42,790 bases of DNA from Burkholderiales bacterium (GTDB lineage Bacteria; Pseudomonadota; Gammaproteobacteria; Burkholderiales; Burkholderiaceae_D). The notes beneath the pieces are model-generated. The model was not told the DNA's origin and ran no database searches. It was given only the letters and a program-made list of their open reading frames with translations. The stretch spans positions 1-42,790 of the forward strand of contig JAPLQC010000060.1 in the NCBI GenBank assembly GCA_026399895.1, written 5' to 3'. Shown here piece by piece: positions 24,386 to 33,747 of the stretch; within the stretch, counting starts at the first letter, position 1; the number at the start of each line of letters is the position of its first letter. The translations under genes were made by a program, and so were the position numbers.

Positions 24386-25129
24386 ATGACACCCCAGTCC
24401 CTCGACGACGCGCAAGCTACCGAGCGTGAACGTTCCGCTTTCTTCGACGCCGTGCGCGCCAGCACGCAGACCGTGCCCGGTTTATTTGCCTGGGGCGTGG
24501 TGACAGGCGCTGCCATGATGCAGTCCGGCTTGTCGCTGTGGCAGTCCTTGCTGATGACCCTGGTGGTGTATGCCGGCTCGGCACAGCTGGCGGTGCTGCC
24601 ACTGATTGCCGCCGGTGCGCCAGTGTGGGTGATCGCTTTCACCGCGTTCATGGTGAATTTGCGTTTCGTGATCTTTAGTGCGGTGATCGGCCCGCATTTC
24701 CAGCACCTCAGCTGGCGCAAACGGCTCTGGTACGGCTACAACAATGTCGATTTGGTGATGGGCTTTTTCCCGCAGCGTTTCCCGACGCACACCGTGGGTA
24801 AGCCTCTCGGTAAGCAAGGCTATTTCAGCGGTTTGGCCGTATCGAACTGGTTGGCTTGGCAGTTCGGCTCCCTGACTGGCATTTTTCTCGCGCAGCAGAT
24901 ACCCGCGAGCTGGGGCATTGGTTTCGCCGGCTCATTGGCTTTGCTGGCAATTGCCATACCGCTGCTCAGAAATCGCCCGACGATTGTGGGCGTGGTGGTC
25001 GCGTGCACGGTAGCCGTGGCGACCGTCCAATGGCCTTATCGCCTCGGGCTGGTGACTGCGATGTTGCTCGGGATCGTGGCTGCAGTATTCGCCGAGCAGC
25101 TACTGGTTAAACCGAAGGACAAGGTATGA
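24386..25129 (+). CDS. azlC: AzlC-family branched-chain amino acid exporter, large subunit
   Basis: A 247-residue inner-membrane protein. After a charged N-terminus it shows GLFAWGVVTGAAMMQSGLSLWQSLLMTLVVYAGSAQLAVLPL and FMVNLRFVIFSAVIGPHF, both AzlC signatures. Its partner AzlD follows with a 4-nt overlap. Together they export branched-chain amino acids or analogues. The frame stays open to 24341, but the ATG at 24386 gives the normal N-terminus. It is divergent from ilvE. Confidence 0.9.
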   Translation: MTPQSLDDAQATERERSAFFDAVRASTQTVPGLFAWGVVTGAAMMQSGLSLWQSLLMTLVVYAGSAQLAVLPLIAAGAPVWVIAFTAFMVNLRFVIFSAVIGPHFQHLSWRKRLWYGYNNVDLVMGFFPQRFPTHTVGKPLGKQGYFSGLAVSNWLAWQFGSLTGIFLAQQIPASWGIGFAGSLALLAIAIPLLRNRPTIVGVVVACTVAVATVQWPYRLGLVTAMLLGIVAAVFAEQLLVKPKDKV

Positions 25130-25455
25130 CGATGTCGTGGCCCGAGTACCTGTTTCTGCTGCTCCTGATGACGGCGGGCACCCTCATTACGCGTAGTTTC
25201 TTCTTCATGGTCGGCGGCTCTCGTCGTATGCCGAATTGGATACAGCGCTCGCTGTCGCATGTGCCTGCGGTTGCCTTGTCGGCCATCATTGCGCCGGATC
25301 TGTTGATGGTCCAGGGCGTTTTGGTCGAGCCCTGGCTCAACATCAAGCTGATCGCGGCGATTGTGGCCACGATTTTTTTCCTGCTAACGCGTCATATGTT
25401 GGGCACGTTGGCCATGGGCATGGCCTGCTACACCGTGCTTCGGGTTTGGCTTTGA
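25126..25455 (+). CDS. azlD: AzlD-family branched-chain amino acid exporter, small subunit
   Basis: A 109-residue protein with four hydrophobic helices. LLLMTAGTLITRSFFFMVGGSRRMPNWIQRSLSHVPAVALSAIIAPDL is the typical AzlD sequence. The start ATG overlaps the azlC stop by 4 nt, so the two are coupled and should form one complex in the inner membrane. Confidence 0.88.
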   Translation: MTMSWPEYLFLLLLMTAGTLITRSFFFMVGGSRRMPNWIQRSLSHVPAVALSAIIAPDLLMVQGVLVEPWLNIKLIAAIVATIFFLLTRHMLGTLAMGMACYTVLRVWL

Positions 25456-25506
25456 GCGCCGCCGCCATGTCCATCTGACAACCGTTTTGGACAACACCTG
25501 CTGCGG

Positions 25507-25512
25507 TAAAAT
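25507..25512 (+). promoter_or_regulatory. Candidate -10 element of pgk
   Basis: TAAAAT lies 36 nt before the pgk ATG. A TTTTGG at 16-bp spacing is a poor -35 match, so the assignment is tentative. Confidence 0.35.
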
Positions 25513-25548
25513 GGAGGGCTTTCCACCTTTAAATCCGCCACCTCACCC

Positions 25549-26742
25549 ATGCAGTTCAAGCGCCTGACTGACCTCATTCAACAAGACCAACTGCGCGGCA
25601 AGCGCGTGTTCATCCGATCAGACCTCAATGCGCCGCTGGATGACGCCGGCAATATTACCGAGGAGACGCGTATTCGCGCTTCGGTACCTGCGATTCAGGC
25701 CGCGCTCGGCGCGGGCGCCGCGGTGATGGTGACTTCCCATCTGGGTCGGCCGACCGAGGGCGAGTTCAAGCCAGAGGATTCGCTGGCACCAATCGCGAAG
25801 CGTTTATCCGAATTGCTGGGCCGACCCGTGCCATTGAAGTCGAACTGGGTCGACGGTGTCGACGTCAATCCGGGTGAGCTGGTGCTGCTCGAGAACTGCC
25901 GCGTCAATAAAGGTGAGAAGAAGAACAACGACGAACTGGCGCAAAAGATCGCCGCGCTGTGCGATGTGTATGTCAACGATGCTTTCGGTACAGCGCATCG
26001 TGCTGAGGCAACAACGCATGGGGTTGCGAAATTCGCACCGGTGGCGTGCGCCGGCCCTTTGCTGGCAGCGGAGCTAGATGCGCTGGGTAAAGCGCTCAGC
26101 CATCCGGCGCGCCCTTTGGTGGCCATCGTCGCCGGCTCAAAAGTCTCGACCAAACTCACGATTTTGAAATCACTGGCTGAGAAGGTCGATCGACTCATCG
26201 TTGGCGGCGGTATCGCCAACACCTTCATGCTGGCCGCGGGGCTGCCCATCGGTAAATCCTTGGCAGAGGCGGAGTTGGTTGACGAAGCAAAGGCCATCAT
26301 CGCCTTGATGCAGCAGCGCGGTGCAAGTGTGCCCATTCCGACCGATGTGGTGTGCGCCAAAACCTTCGCACCAGACGCTGCGGCAGTGGTGAAGTCGGCG
26401 CGAGACGTGGCTGACGACGACATGATTCTCGACATCGGACCAGAGACAGCGAACGCACTCGCAGCACTTTTGTTGGATGCAGGCACGATCGTGTGGAATG
26501 GCCCGGTCGGCGTGTTTGAGTTCGACCAGTTCGGTCATGGCACCGAAACATTGGCGAAGGCAATTGCTGATTCGCACGGGTTTTCGATTGCAGGTGGCGG
26601 CGATACGCTGGCAGCCATCTCGAAATATGGCATTACCGACAAAGTAGGTTACATCTCGACCGGTGGCGGAGCCTTTCTAGAATTTTTAGAGGGCCGCGTA
26701 CTACCGTCGGTTGAAATACTCGAACAGCGCGCTAATCGCTGA
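25549..26742 (+). CDS. pgk: Phosphoglycerate kinase
   Basis: Interconverts 1,3-bisphosphoglycerate and 3-phosphoglycerate with ATP formation. The 397-residue protein carries [58 protein letters not shown] and GGGDTLAAI...[16 protein letters not shown], the whole PGK set. It heads pgk-pyk-fba, with short gaps to pyk (30 bp) and fba. The 3' end shows a two-unit 13-bp duplication that includes the stop codon. Confidence 0.97.
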   Translation: MQFKRLTDLIQQDQLRGKRVFIRSDLNAPLDDAGNITEETRIRASVPAIQAALGAGAAVMVTSHLGRPTEGEFKPEDSLAPIAKRLSELLGRPVPLKSNWVDGVDVNPGELVLLENCRVNKGEKKNNDELAQKIAALCDVYVNDAFGTAHRAEATTHGVAKFAPVACAGPLLAAELDALGKALSHPARPLVAIVAGSKVSTKLTILKSLAEKVDRLIVGGGIANTFMLAAGLPIGKSLAEAELVDEAKAIIALMQQRGASVPIPTDVVCAKTFAPDAAAVVKSARDVADDDMILDIGPETANALAALLLDAGTIVWNGPVGVFEFDQFGHGTETLAKAIADSHGFSIAGGGDTLAAISKYGITDKVGYISTGGGAFLEFLEGRVLPSVEILEQRANR

Positions 26743-26761
26743 AATCCTTCGCTGAATAATA
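26736..26761 (+). repeat. Two-unit 13-bp duplication across the pgk stop codon
   Basis: TCGCTGA, including the pgk stop (26740-26742), recurs exactly 13 bp later, with the second TGA at 26753-26755. The remaining six bases are poorly conserved. It has the layout of the longer stop-codon arrays in this window, but with two copies chance is possible. Confidence 0.4.
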
Positions 26762-26772
26762 GGACCAAAAAC

Positions 26773-28212
26773 ATGAAACAGCGCGCTACCAAGATTGTTG
26801 CCACGATTGGTCCGGCCTCAAGCACGCTGGAGATTCTGGAGCGCATGATCGCTGCCGGCGTCGATGTCGTGCGATTGAATTTCTCACACGGTAAGGCGGA
26901 AGACCATGTCGAGCGCGCGCAGATGGTGCGTGACGCCGCGGCCACCTGTGGCCGCGAGATTGCGATCATGGCCGATTTGCAAGGTCCCAAGATTCGTGTC
27001 GGCAAATTCAAAGACGGCAAGATACAACTCGCCAAGGGCGACAAATTCATTCTGGATGCCGAGTGCGAACTCGGTGATCAAGAGCGCGTCGGTCTAGATT
27101 ACAAAGAGCTACCCAAAGATCTGAACCCGGGTGATGTGCTGTTGCTAAACGATGGCTTGATCGTGCTGAATGTCGAGCGTATCGCTGGTCACCAGATCTT
27201 CACCACGGTAAAAATCGGTGGCGAGCTCTCGAACAACAAAGGTATCAACAAGCAGGGTGGTGGTCTGTCGGCTCCAGCGCTGACCGCGAAAGACATGGAT
27301 GACATCAAGACCGCGATGCGTTTGGGCGCGGACTATGTGGCTGTGTCCTTCCCTAAAAATGCGACCGATATGGCGATGGCGCGACAACTTGCCACCATTG
27401 CTGGCGAGCCCTATGGTCATCGCGCCCGCATGATTGCGAAGATCGAGCGTGCCGAAGCGATCCCTAATCTGCAAGAAATTCTCGATGCCTCTGACGGCAT
27501 TATGGTGGCACGTGGTGATCTCGCGGTTGAGGTAGGTAACGCTGCTGTACCAGCGCTGCAAAAGCGCATGATTCGCATGGCGCGCGCTTCCAACAAGTTG
27601 GTGATTACCGCGACCCAGATGATGGAATCCATGATTCAGAACGCGGTGCCGACCCGCGCTGAGGTCTCTGATGTTGCCAACGCGGTGCTGGATGGTACCG
27701 ATGCGGTGATGGCATCAGCAGAGACTGCAGCGGGCAAGTACCCGATTGAGACGGTTGAGACGATGGCGGCGGTCTGTATCGAGGCCGAGAAGTCCGAGCT
27801 CAGTTCGCTCGATACAGATTTCATGAACGTCACCTTCACCCGGATCGATCAGTCGATTGCTTATGGTGCTCTGTTCACCGCACATCATCTGCGGGTACGC
27901 GCCATTGTTGCGTTCACCGAATCCGGTTCGACCGCGCTGTGGATGAGCCGGCACGATGTCGATATCCCGATCTACGCAATGACACCGAACCTCGGTACGC
28001 AGCGCAAGACCTCATTGTTCCGAAACGTGTACCCGATGCAGCTACCGAGTAGCTCAAACGATCGTAATGCGGTCCTCGCCGAGGTAGAAAAAACACTGCT
28101 AGAAAAAGGCTTGGTCGATAAGGGCGACATGATTGTCGTGACCTGGGGCGAGCCCATGGGGCAGGTGGGCGGCACCAACGCATTGAAGATTACGCAAATT
28201 GGAAACCGGTAA
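26773..28212 (+). CDS. pyk: Pyruvate kinase
   Basis: Makes pyruvate and ATP from phosphoenolpyruvate. The 479-residue protein has TKIVATIGPASS at the start, RLNFSHG, IMADLQGPKIRVG, MIAKIERAEAI, the substrate/metal site IMVARGDLAVEVG, and ITATQMMESMI with TRAEVSDVANAVLDGTDAVM, followed by the C-terminal regulatory domain. It lies between pgk and fba. A weak AGGA (ataggaccaaaaac) precedes the ATG. Confidence 0.97.
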   Translation: MKQRATKIVATIGPASSTLEILERMIAAGVDVVRLNFSHGKAEDHVERAQMVRDAAATCGREIAIMADLQGPKIRVGKFKDGKIQLAKGDKFILDAECELGDQERVGLDYKELPKDLNPGDVLLLNDGLIVLNVERIAGHQIFTTVKIGGELSNNKGINKQGGGLSAPALTAKDMDDIKTAMRLGADYVAVSFPKNATDMAMARQLATIAGEPYGHRARMIAKIERAEAIPNLQEILDASDGIMVARGDLAVEVGNAAVPALQKRMIRMARASNKLVITATQMMESMIQNAVPTRAEVSDVANAVLDGTDAVMASAETAAGKYPIETVETMAAVCIEAEKSELSSLDTDFMNVTFTRIDQSIAYGALFTAHHLRVRAIVAFTESGSTALWMSRHDVDIPIYAMTPNLGTQRKTSLFRNVYPMQLPSSSNDRNAVLAEVEKTLLEKGLVDKGDMIVVTWGEPMGQVGGTNALKITQIGNR

Positions 28213-28230
28213 ATAATTTAGGAGATTTTG

Positions 28231-29295
28231 ATGGCTCTCGTATCTATGCGCCAGTTGCTCGATCACGCCGCAGAACACGGCTACGGGCTACCCGCATTCA
28301 ATGTCAATAATCTGGAGCAGGTCACTGCGATTATGCAGGCTGCAGATGAGGTGAATGCACCTGTGATCATGCAAGCGTCGGCAGGCGCGCGCAAATATGC
28401 GGGTGAAGCTTTTCTGCGTCATCTGATTGAAGCCGCGGTCGAAGCCTATCCGCATATTCCGGTAGTGATGCACCAAGACCATGGTCAGTCACCCGCAGTA
28501 TGTATGGCGGCGATCAAGTCCGGCTTTACCTCAGTGATGATGGATGGTTCGCTGATGGAAGATGGCAAGAGTGTTGCCAGCTATGAGTACAACGTCGAAG
28601 TATCGAAGAAAGTGGTCGAGTTTTCGCATGCGATTGGCGTAACGGTTGAGGCAGAACTCGGTGTGCTCGGTTCTTTGGAAACCATGATGGGTGACAAAGA
28701 GGATGGTCATGGCGCAGAAGGCACCATGACCCGCGAGCAGTTGCTGACCGATGTCGATCAGGCAGCAGACTTTGTACGTCAGACCCAATGTGACGCACTC
28801 GCGATTGCGATTGGTACTTCGCACGGTGCATACAAGTTTTCGCGCAAGCCGACTGGCGATATTCTGGCGATTGACCGGATCAAGGAAATTCATATGCGCA
28901 TCCCTAACACCCATTTGGTGATGCACGGCTCTTCCTCGGTGCCACAAGAATTGTTGGCCGAGATTCGTCAGTTCGGCGGCGACATGAAAGAAACCTATGG
29001 TGTGCCGGTTGAAGAGATTCAGGAAGGCATCCGCCATGGTGTGCGAAAAATTAATATCGACACTGATATCCGTCTGGCGATGACGGCCGCAATCCGCCGC
29101 TTCATGTTTGAAAATCCATCGAAATTCGATCCGCGTGACTACTTGAAGCCAGCGCGTGAAGCAGCAAAACAGGTGTGCAAGGCGCGCTATGTGTCATTCG
29201 GCTGCGAAGGTCAGGCTGGCAAGATCAAGCCAGTCTCGCTCGACAAAGTTGCGGACCGCTACAAGAAGGGTGAGTTAGCGCAGTTGGTGAAGTAG
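28231..29295 (+). CDS. fba: Fructose-bisphosphate aldolase, class II
   Basis: Cleaves fructose-1,6-bisphosphate reversibly, using a zinc ion. In 354 residues it has [27 protein letters not shown] with zinc-binding His, [25 protein letters not shown] and [12 protein letters not shown], of the type found in Calvin-cycle/betaproteobacterial aldolases. GGAGA 5 nt before the ATG at 28231 supports this start over the TTG one codon upstream. It is 18 bp downstream of pyk. Confidence 0.96.
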   Translation: MALVSMRQLLDHAAEHGYGLPAFNVNNLEQVTAIMQAADEVNAPVIMQASAGARKYAGEAFLRHLIEAAVEAYPHIPVVMHQDHGQSPAVCMAAIKSGFTSVMMDGSLMEDGKSVASYEYNVEVSKKVVEFSHAIGVTVEAELGVLGSLETMMGDKEDGHGAEGTMTREQLLTDVDQAADFVRQTQCDALAIAIGTSHGAYKFSRKPTGDILAIDRIKEIHMRIPNTHLVMHGSSSVPQELLAEIRQFGGDMKETYGVPVEEIQEGIRHGVRKINIDTDIRLAMTAAIRRFMFENPSKFDPRDYLKPAREAAKQVCKARYVSFGCEGQAGKIKPVSLDKVADRYKKGELAQLVK

Positions 29296-29345
29296 TTGTC
29301 TACTGCCGCGCTTACTGCAAGCCGAGCTCCAGTGCATTATCAGGA

Positions 29346-30263
29346 ATGAGTGTCATGAACAGTCTTTATGAATCAAGCATCAAGAGCCTGCCGCTGTTGG
29401 GTAGAGGCAAGGTGCGTGATAACTACGCGGTGGGTGACGACAAGCTGTTGATCGTTACCTCCGACCGCCTGTCTGCCTTTGATGTGGTGATGAACGAGCC
29501 GATTCCGGGTAAAGGCAAGGTACTCAATCAGATGTCGGATTTTTGGTTCGACAAGCTGGGGCATATCGTACCCAATCATCTCACTGGCGTAGCGCCTGAG
29601 ACGGTTGTAGCAAGCGATGAAATATCGCAAGTGCGCGGACGTGCCGTGGTCGCAAAACGTCTGCAACCGATTTTGGTGGAGGCCGTAGTGCGCGGCTACC
29701 TGATCGGCTCTGGTTGGAAGGATTATCAAAGCAGTGGTGCAGTGTGTGGCATTCCACTACCCGCCGGTCTTAAACTCGCGGCGAAACTACCGCAGCCCAT
29801 TTTTACGCCTGCGGCCAAAGCGGATCTGGGCGAGCATGACGAGAACATCAGCTTCGATGACATGGTCAGTCGTATTGGCAAAGACCTGGCGGAGCAAATC
29901 CGTACCGTCAGTATTCAGCTCTATCAGACCGCAGCCGACTATGCGGCAACGCGTGGCATCATCATTGCCGATACCAAGTTCGAGTTTGGCTTGGATGAGC
30001 ACGGCAAGTTGCACCTGATGGATGAGGTACTCACGGCAGACTCTTCGCGCTTCTGGCCAGCGGATTCATATGCCGAGGGCATATCGCCGCCGTCTTTCGA
30101 TAAACAGTTCGTGCGTGACTATCTTGAGACGCTGACGGATTGGAACAAGACCGCCCCAGCGCCGGCGCTACCCGCCGAGGTGATTGAAAAAACGATTGAA
30201 AAAACCGGTGCCAAGTACCGCGAGGCATTGCAGCGACTGACCGGCAATGAATTGAAGGACTAA
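29346..30263 (+). CDS. purC: SAICAR synthase (phosphoribosylaminoimidazole-succinocarboxamide synthase)
   Basis: Joins aspartate to CAIR in purine synthesis. It has [70 protein letters not shown] and [30 protein letters not shown], all PurC motifs. Two in-frame ATGs are possible, 29346 and 29355; AGGA sits 9 nt before the second, so the protein may be 302 rather than 305 residues. It begins the purC-purE-purK run. Confidence 0.96.
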   Translation: MSVMNSLYESSIKSLPLLGRGKVRDNYAVGDDKLLIVTSDRLSAFDVVMNEPIPGKGKVLNQMSDFWFDKLGHIVPNHLTGVAPETVVASDEISQVRGRAVVAKRLQPILVEAVVRGYLIGSGWKDYQSSGAVCGIPLPAGLKLAAKLPQPIFTPAAKADLGEHDENISFDDMVSRIGKDLAEQIRTVSIQLYQTAADYAATRGIIIADTKFEFGLDEHGKLHLMDEVLTADSSRFWPADSYAEGISPPSFDKQFVRDYLETLTDWNKTAPAPALPAEVIEKTIEKTGAKYREALQRLTGNELKD

Positions 30264-30264
30264 G

Positions 30265-30762
30265 ATGAGCACACAAAACAAGCCCTTGATTGGCGTAGTG
30301 ATGGGATCGTCGTCGGATTGGGACGTGATGCAGCACGCGGTGGCGATCTTGAAAGAATTCGATATCCCGCATGAGGCGCAGGTGGTCTCTGCGCATCGCA
30401 TGCCGGATCAAATGTTTGCTTATGCCAAAGCGGCGGGTGAGCGCGGCTTGCGTGCAATCATCGCAGGTGCCGGCGGTGCTGCGCACTTACCCGGCATGAT
30501 CGCGGCGCAGACCATCGTGCCGGTGCTCGGTGTGCCCGTACCATCCAAGTACCTGCGTGGCGAAGATTCGCTGCTATCAATTGTGCAGATGCCTAAAGGT
30601 ATACCCGTCGCCACCTTTGCTATTGGTGAGGCCGGTGCAGCGAATGCAGCGTTGGCTGCTGTGGCTATCCTCGCGCTGAATGATGCGGCGCTTTCCGAGC
30701 GACTTCAGCAGTATCGTCGGCAGCAGACCGAAGCTGCGCAGGCGATGAAATTACCCACATGA
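30265..30762 (+). CDS. purE: N5-carboxyaminoimidazole ribonucleotide mutase
   Basis: Class I PurE of 165 residues that rearranges N5-CAIR to CAIR. Motifs [44 protein letters not shown] and [32 protein letters not shown] are complete. The start is 1 nt after the purC stop, and its own stop overlaps the purK start by 4 nt. Confidence 0.96.
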   Translation: MSTQNKPLIGVVMGSSSDWDVMQHAVAILKEFDIPHEAQVVSAHRMPDQMFAYAKAAGERGLRAIIAGAGGAAHLPGMIAAQTIVPVLGVPVPSKYLRGEDSLLSIVQMPKGIPVATFAIGEAGAANAALAAVAILALNDAALSERLQQYRRQQTEAAQAMKLPT

Positions 30763-31958
30763 CCCACAGCGACCCGAGCGACAGTTTCGTTCCGGCCGCA
30801 CATCCCTCGACCTGGCTTGGTGTGATGGGTGGTGGCCAGCTAGGCCGTATGTTTGTGCATGCAGCACAGGCGATGGGGTTCAAGGTCGCGGTGCTCGAGC
30901 CTGTGGCTGATTGCCCAGCCGGACACGCAGCAGATCATTTGCTGGTGGCTGCTTACACCGACCCCAAGGCATTGGCAGAGCTGGGTGAGCAGTGCGTTGC
31001 TATCACCACCGAATTCGAAAACGTACCCGCACAGAGTTTGTCGCAACTGGCGCAGCAGGCTTTCGTCGCCCCCGCCGCTACAGCGGTATCGGTCGCACAA
31101 GACCGTATGGCAGAAAAAGCCTTCTTTGCGCAGTGCGCGCAACGTTCAGGCGTGATGCCAGCGCCGCATCGTTCGATCACCTCGCAGGCAGATATTGATG
31201 CCTTACCAGACGATCTGTTCCCCGGCATTCTGAAAACCGCACGGATGGGTTACGACGGTAAAGGTCAGGCACGTGTTCGTACGCGCGCAGAGGTTGTCGC
31301 TGCGTTTGCACAGATGCAGCAAGTGCCTTGCGTACTGGAGAAGATGCTGCCACTGGCCTATGAAGTATCCGTACTCGCTGTGCGTGGTGCAGATGGTCAG
31401 GCTCTGGTTTACCCGATTGCAGAAAATGTCCACCGCGACGGCATTCTGTTCACTACGACCGTACCAAGCCCGAATGTCACGTCTGAATGTGCGGCACGCG
31501 CGCAGGCCGCGACGCTGGAGATCATCGCGCAACTTGAGTATGTCGGTGTGCTGTGCATTGAGTTTTTTGTTTTGAGTGATGGCTCGCTGGTGGTCAATGA
31601 AATGGCACCACGACCCCATAACAGCGGTCACTACACGATTGATGCCTGCGTTACGAGTCAGTTTGCGCAGCAGGCGCGTGCCATGGCGAAGTTGCCACTC
31701 GGCGATGTGCGTCAGCATTCGCCTGCTGTCATGCTCAATCTACTGGGCGATCTGTGGTTCGTAGCGGGCGACGATCTTCCACGTGAGCCGGCATGGGAAG
31801 CACTACTCGCGCTACCGGGTGCCAATCTTCATCTGTATGGCAAAGACGAGCCGCGCCGTGGTCGCAAGATGGGGCATGTCACTTTCGTCGCAAGCACTCT
31901 TGCTGAAGCCGAGGCGCACTGCGCTAGCGCTTGCGGTCTGCTGGGTCTTGCCTCTTGA
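30759..31958 (+). CDS. purK: N5-carboxyaminoimidazole ribonucleotide synthase
   Basis: ATP-grasp enzyme of 399 residues that makes N5-CAIR from AIR and bicarbonate for PurE. It shows [75 protein letters not shown], and [19 protein letters not shown], with a C-terminal [17 protein letters not shown]. Start and stop overlap the neighbouring genes (ATGA with purE, TGATG with tsaC), so it lies in the middle of a coupled transcript. Confidence 0.96.
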   Translation: MTHSDPSDSFVPAAHPSTWLGVMGGGQLGRMFVHAAQAMGFKVAVLEPVADCPAGHAADHLLVAAYTDPKALAELGEQCVAITTEFENVPAQSLSQLAQQAFVAPAATAVSVAQDRMAEKAFFAQCAQRSGVMPAPHRSITSQADIDALPDDLFPGILKTARMGYDGKGQARVRTRAEVVAAFAQMQQVPCVLEKMLPLAYEVSVLAVRGADGQALVYPIAENVHRDGILFTTTVPSPNVTSECAARAQAATLEIIAQLEYVGVLCIEFFVLSDGSLVVNEMAPRPHNSGHYTIDACVTSQFAQQARAMAKLPLGDVRQHSPAVMLNLLGDLWFVAGDDLPREPAWEALLALPGANLHLYGKDEPRRGRKMGHVTFVASTLAEAEAHCASACGLLGLAS

Positions 31959-33055
31959 TGACAGCAGGTCCTGACGCTATCGCTCAGGCCGCGCGTTTGC
32001 TTGAAGAAGGCAAACTCGTCGCGATACCCACCGAAACTGTGTATGGCTTGGCCGCCGATGCGGATAACCCTGCGGCGGTCGCAGCGATATTCAGTGCCAA
32101 AGGTCGGCCTTCCAATCACCCATTAATCGTCCATGTGGCGCGCGATGCGGATCTGTCGCACTGGGCCATCGATATCCCGCCTGTAGCTCAACAACTGATA
32201 GCAGCATTCTGGCCGGGGCCACTCACACTGATACTTAAACGCGCCCCAGGTGTCGATGATGTCATCACCGGTGGTCAAGACTCGATTGGTGTGCGCTGCC
32301 CATCGCATCCTGTTGCGCAAGCCGTACTGAAATTGTTTCGTGGTGGGCAAGGCGGTATTGCGGCACCGTCAGCGAATCGCTTCGGCCGCGTCAGTCCCAC
32401 GACTGTGCAGCATGTGATTGATGAATTAGGTGAGCCCGGTGTTGGGCCAGTTTCAGCTGTACTCGATGGTGGCCCTTGTGAGGTGGGGATCGAGTCGACC
32501 ATCATCGATCTGACGCGACTCGACACGCAGGGGCCGGTGCTACTACGTCCCGGTCAGATCAGCGTGCATCAGTTGGAGAAGGTATTAGGTCGCCCGCTGG
32601 CGACAACGGATCATGCAGCCCCGCGTGTCTCAGGAAGTTTGGATGCGCACTACGCGCCGCGCACACCGCTGGCACTGATAGAACGTGAGGTACTTGCCGA
32701 GACAATGGCGGCGCTTCGGGCAAAGCAACGACAGGTCGTGAGCTTGGCGATCGATAAAGAAGTAGTACAAACAACGGCATTGCAAGCAGAAATATTGCAA
32801 ACAGAAATATTGCAAACAGAAGGTTTGCAATCGGAAAGGTTGGGCAGTGAGGGCGTGTTTACTACGCGCATGCCCTCTGACCCGCAAGCCTATGCCCAGG
32901 CGCTATACGCTCAGTTGCGCTCTCTGGATCAAGTAGGTGCCGACCTGATCTTGGTCGAGCAACCACCCAAGACAACGGCTTGGCAGGGGATTAATGATCG
33001 CTTGCAGCGTGCTGCGTTTGATTCCGCCGGTGTACTGGAGCGTTTGCTGGCCTGA
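31958..33055 (+). CDS. tsaC: L-threonylcarbamoyladenylate synthase, Sua5 type
   Basis: Makes threonylcarbamoyl-AMP for the t6A modification of tRNA. The YrdC domain (about 1-205) has KLVAIPTETVYGLAADA, SAKGRPSNHPLIVHV, FWPGPLTLIL, SIGVRCPSHPVA, APSANRFGRVSPTTV and VGIESTIIDLT. A C-terminal Sua5 domain follows (GSLDAHYAPRTPLALI ...), giving 365 residues. Within it, residues 270-294 are a five-residue repeat (LQTEI-type) encoded by a 15-bp tandem array, unlike the rest of the domain. I choose the ATG at 31958 inside the purK stop. TcdA, encoded in the same window, acts later on the same tRNA base. A 14-bp array covers the stop codon. Confidence 0.92.
   Translation: MTAGPDAIAQAARLLEEGKLVAIPTETVYGLAADADNPAAVAAIFSAKGRPSNHPLIVHVARDADLSHWAIDIPPVAQQLIAAFWPGPLTLILKRAPGVDDVITGGQDSIGVRCPSHPVAQAVLKLFRGGQGGIAAPSANRFGRVSPTTVQHVIDELGEPGVGPVSAVLDGGPCEVGIESTIIDLTRLDTQGPVLLRPGQISVHQLEKVLGRPLATTDHAAPRVSGSLDAHYAPRTPLALIEREVLAETMAALRAKQRQVVSLAIDKEVVQTTALQAEILQTEILQTEGLQSERLGSEGVFTTRMPSDPQAYAQALYAQLRSLDQVGADLILVEQPPKTTAWQGINDRLQRAAFDSAGVLERLLA
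32765..32839 (+). repeat. In-frame 15-bp tandem repeat inside tsaC
   Basis: Five units of exactly 15 bp start at 32765, 32780, 32795, 32810 and 32825. The central units share TTGCAAACAGAAATA and encode LQ(T/A/S)E(I/G/R). A sixth decayed unit (LGSEG) follows. The period keeps the frame. Confidence 0.9.
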
Positions 33056-33130
33056 TGACGTTGGCCTAAGGGTATTCACCTGAGGGTATTGACCTGAGGG
33101 TATTGACCTGAGGGTATTGACTTGATTCGG
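33047..33130 (+). repeat. 14-bp tandem repeat, six units, spanning the tsaC stop codon
   Basis: Units start at 33047, 33061, 33075, 33089, 33103 and 33117, each 14 bp, consensus TTGACCTGAGGGTA. Positions 7-9 of the units are TGA (the true tsaC stop, 33053-33055), TAA, TGA, TGA, TGA and TGA. Since 14 is not a multiple of 3, the stops fall in all three frames, twice each. Confidence 0.92.
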
Positions 33131-33144
33131 CGGGCCTGATTCTG

Positions 33145-33660
33145 CTAGCTTTGTGAATCAGGTGATGCCTTGAAGCGGCCGTCATGAAACAGCAGCGCAG
33201 GCTTGCGCTCAAACGCACAGCGCTCTACCTCGCCGACAAAAATCACATGATCGCCTTCAGGATGGCGGCTGCGGTTGTGGCACTCGAACCAAGCCGATAC
33301 GCCGCCAAGAATCGGTAAACCGTTTTGCGACAGGCTGAAGTCGACACCGCTGAAGCGATCATCGAGACGGCTGGCAAAACGCTCGGCCAACTCGGCCTGA
33401 TCAGCCGCCAGCACATTAATCACGTAGTGCGAGTTTTCTGCGAACAGCGGCATGCTGCGCGACTTCTGCCCGAGACTCCACAACACTAGCGGCGGCGTCA
33501 GCGAGACCGAGTTGAATGAGCTGGCGGTCAGCCCGAAGAAGCTGCCATCCTGATCGCGAGTGGTGATGATGGTGACGCCAGTAGCGAACTGCGACAGCGC
33601 GGCACGAAAGTGCTGTGTATCGAATTCGGGTTCGACGGCTTGTTTTTCGGAGGTGAACAT
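33145..33660 (-). CDS. Flavin reductase family protein (FMN-binding split barrel)
   Basis: A 171-residue protein with FRAALSQFATGVTIITTRDQDGSFFGLTASSFNSVSLTPPLVLWSL, the FMN/FAD-binding start of HpaC/RutF-like NAD(P)H:flavin reductases, and a mid-region YVINVLAADQAELAERFA and DHVIFVGEVERC near the end. It would supply reduced flavin to a partner monooxygenase, but none is encoded nearby. It converges on tsaC with the 14-bp array between them, and is divergent from the AMP-ligase-like gene. Confidence 0.85.
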   Translation of the reverse strand: MFTSEKQAVEPEFDTQHFRAALSQFATGVTIITTRDQDGSFFGLTASSFNSVSLTPPLVLWSLGQKSRSMPLFAENSHYVINVLAADQAELAERFASRLDDRFSGVDFSLSQNGLPILGGVSAWFECHNRSRHPEGDHVIFVGEVERCAFERKPALLFHDGRFKASPDSQS

Positions 33661-33734
33661 TTTGGAAATTTTTGCGGTAATCCCGAATTATGCCGAAAAA
33701 GCGCAGGTCAAGTCGGCGGAAGCTGGTTCTTGCG

Positions 33735-33740
33735 TAAAAT
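33735..33740 (+). promoter_or_regulatory. Candidate -10 element of the AMP-ligase-like gene, leaderless geometry
   Basis: TAAAAT is followed by 7 nt and the ATG at 33748; there is no Shine-Dalgarno. On the other strand a CATAAT hexamer about 24 nt before the flavin reductase ATG may serve the divergent gene. Confidence 0.35.
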
Positions 33741-33747
33741 CGGGCAA

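Noticed and set aside
25695..26486. Long open frame on the minus strand within pgk (263 codons)
   Set aside because: It lies wholly antisense to a strongly supported pgk, its translation is Ser/Ala-rich with no family motif, and it is the usual shadow of biased codon use.
29296..29345. Terminator after fba (GTAG-TTGT-CTAC)
   Set aside because: A four-base stem without a U-tract is within chance; purC follows closely.
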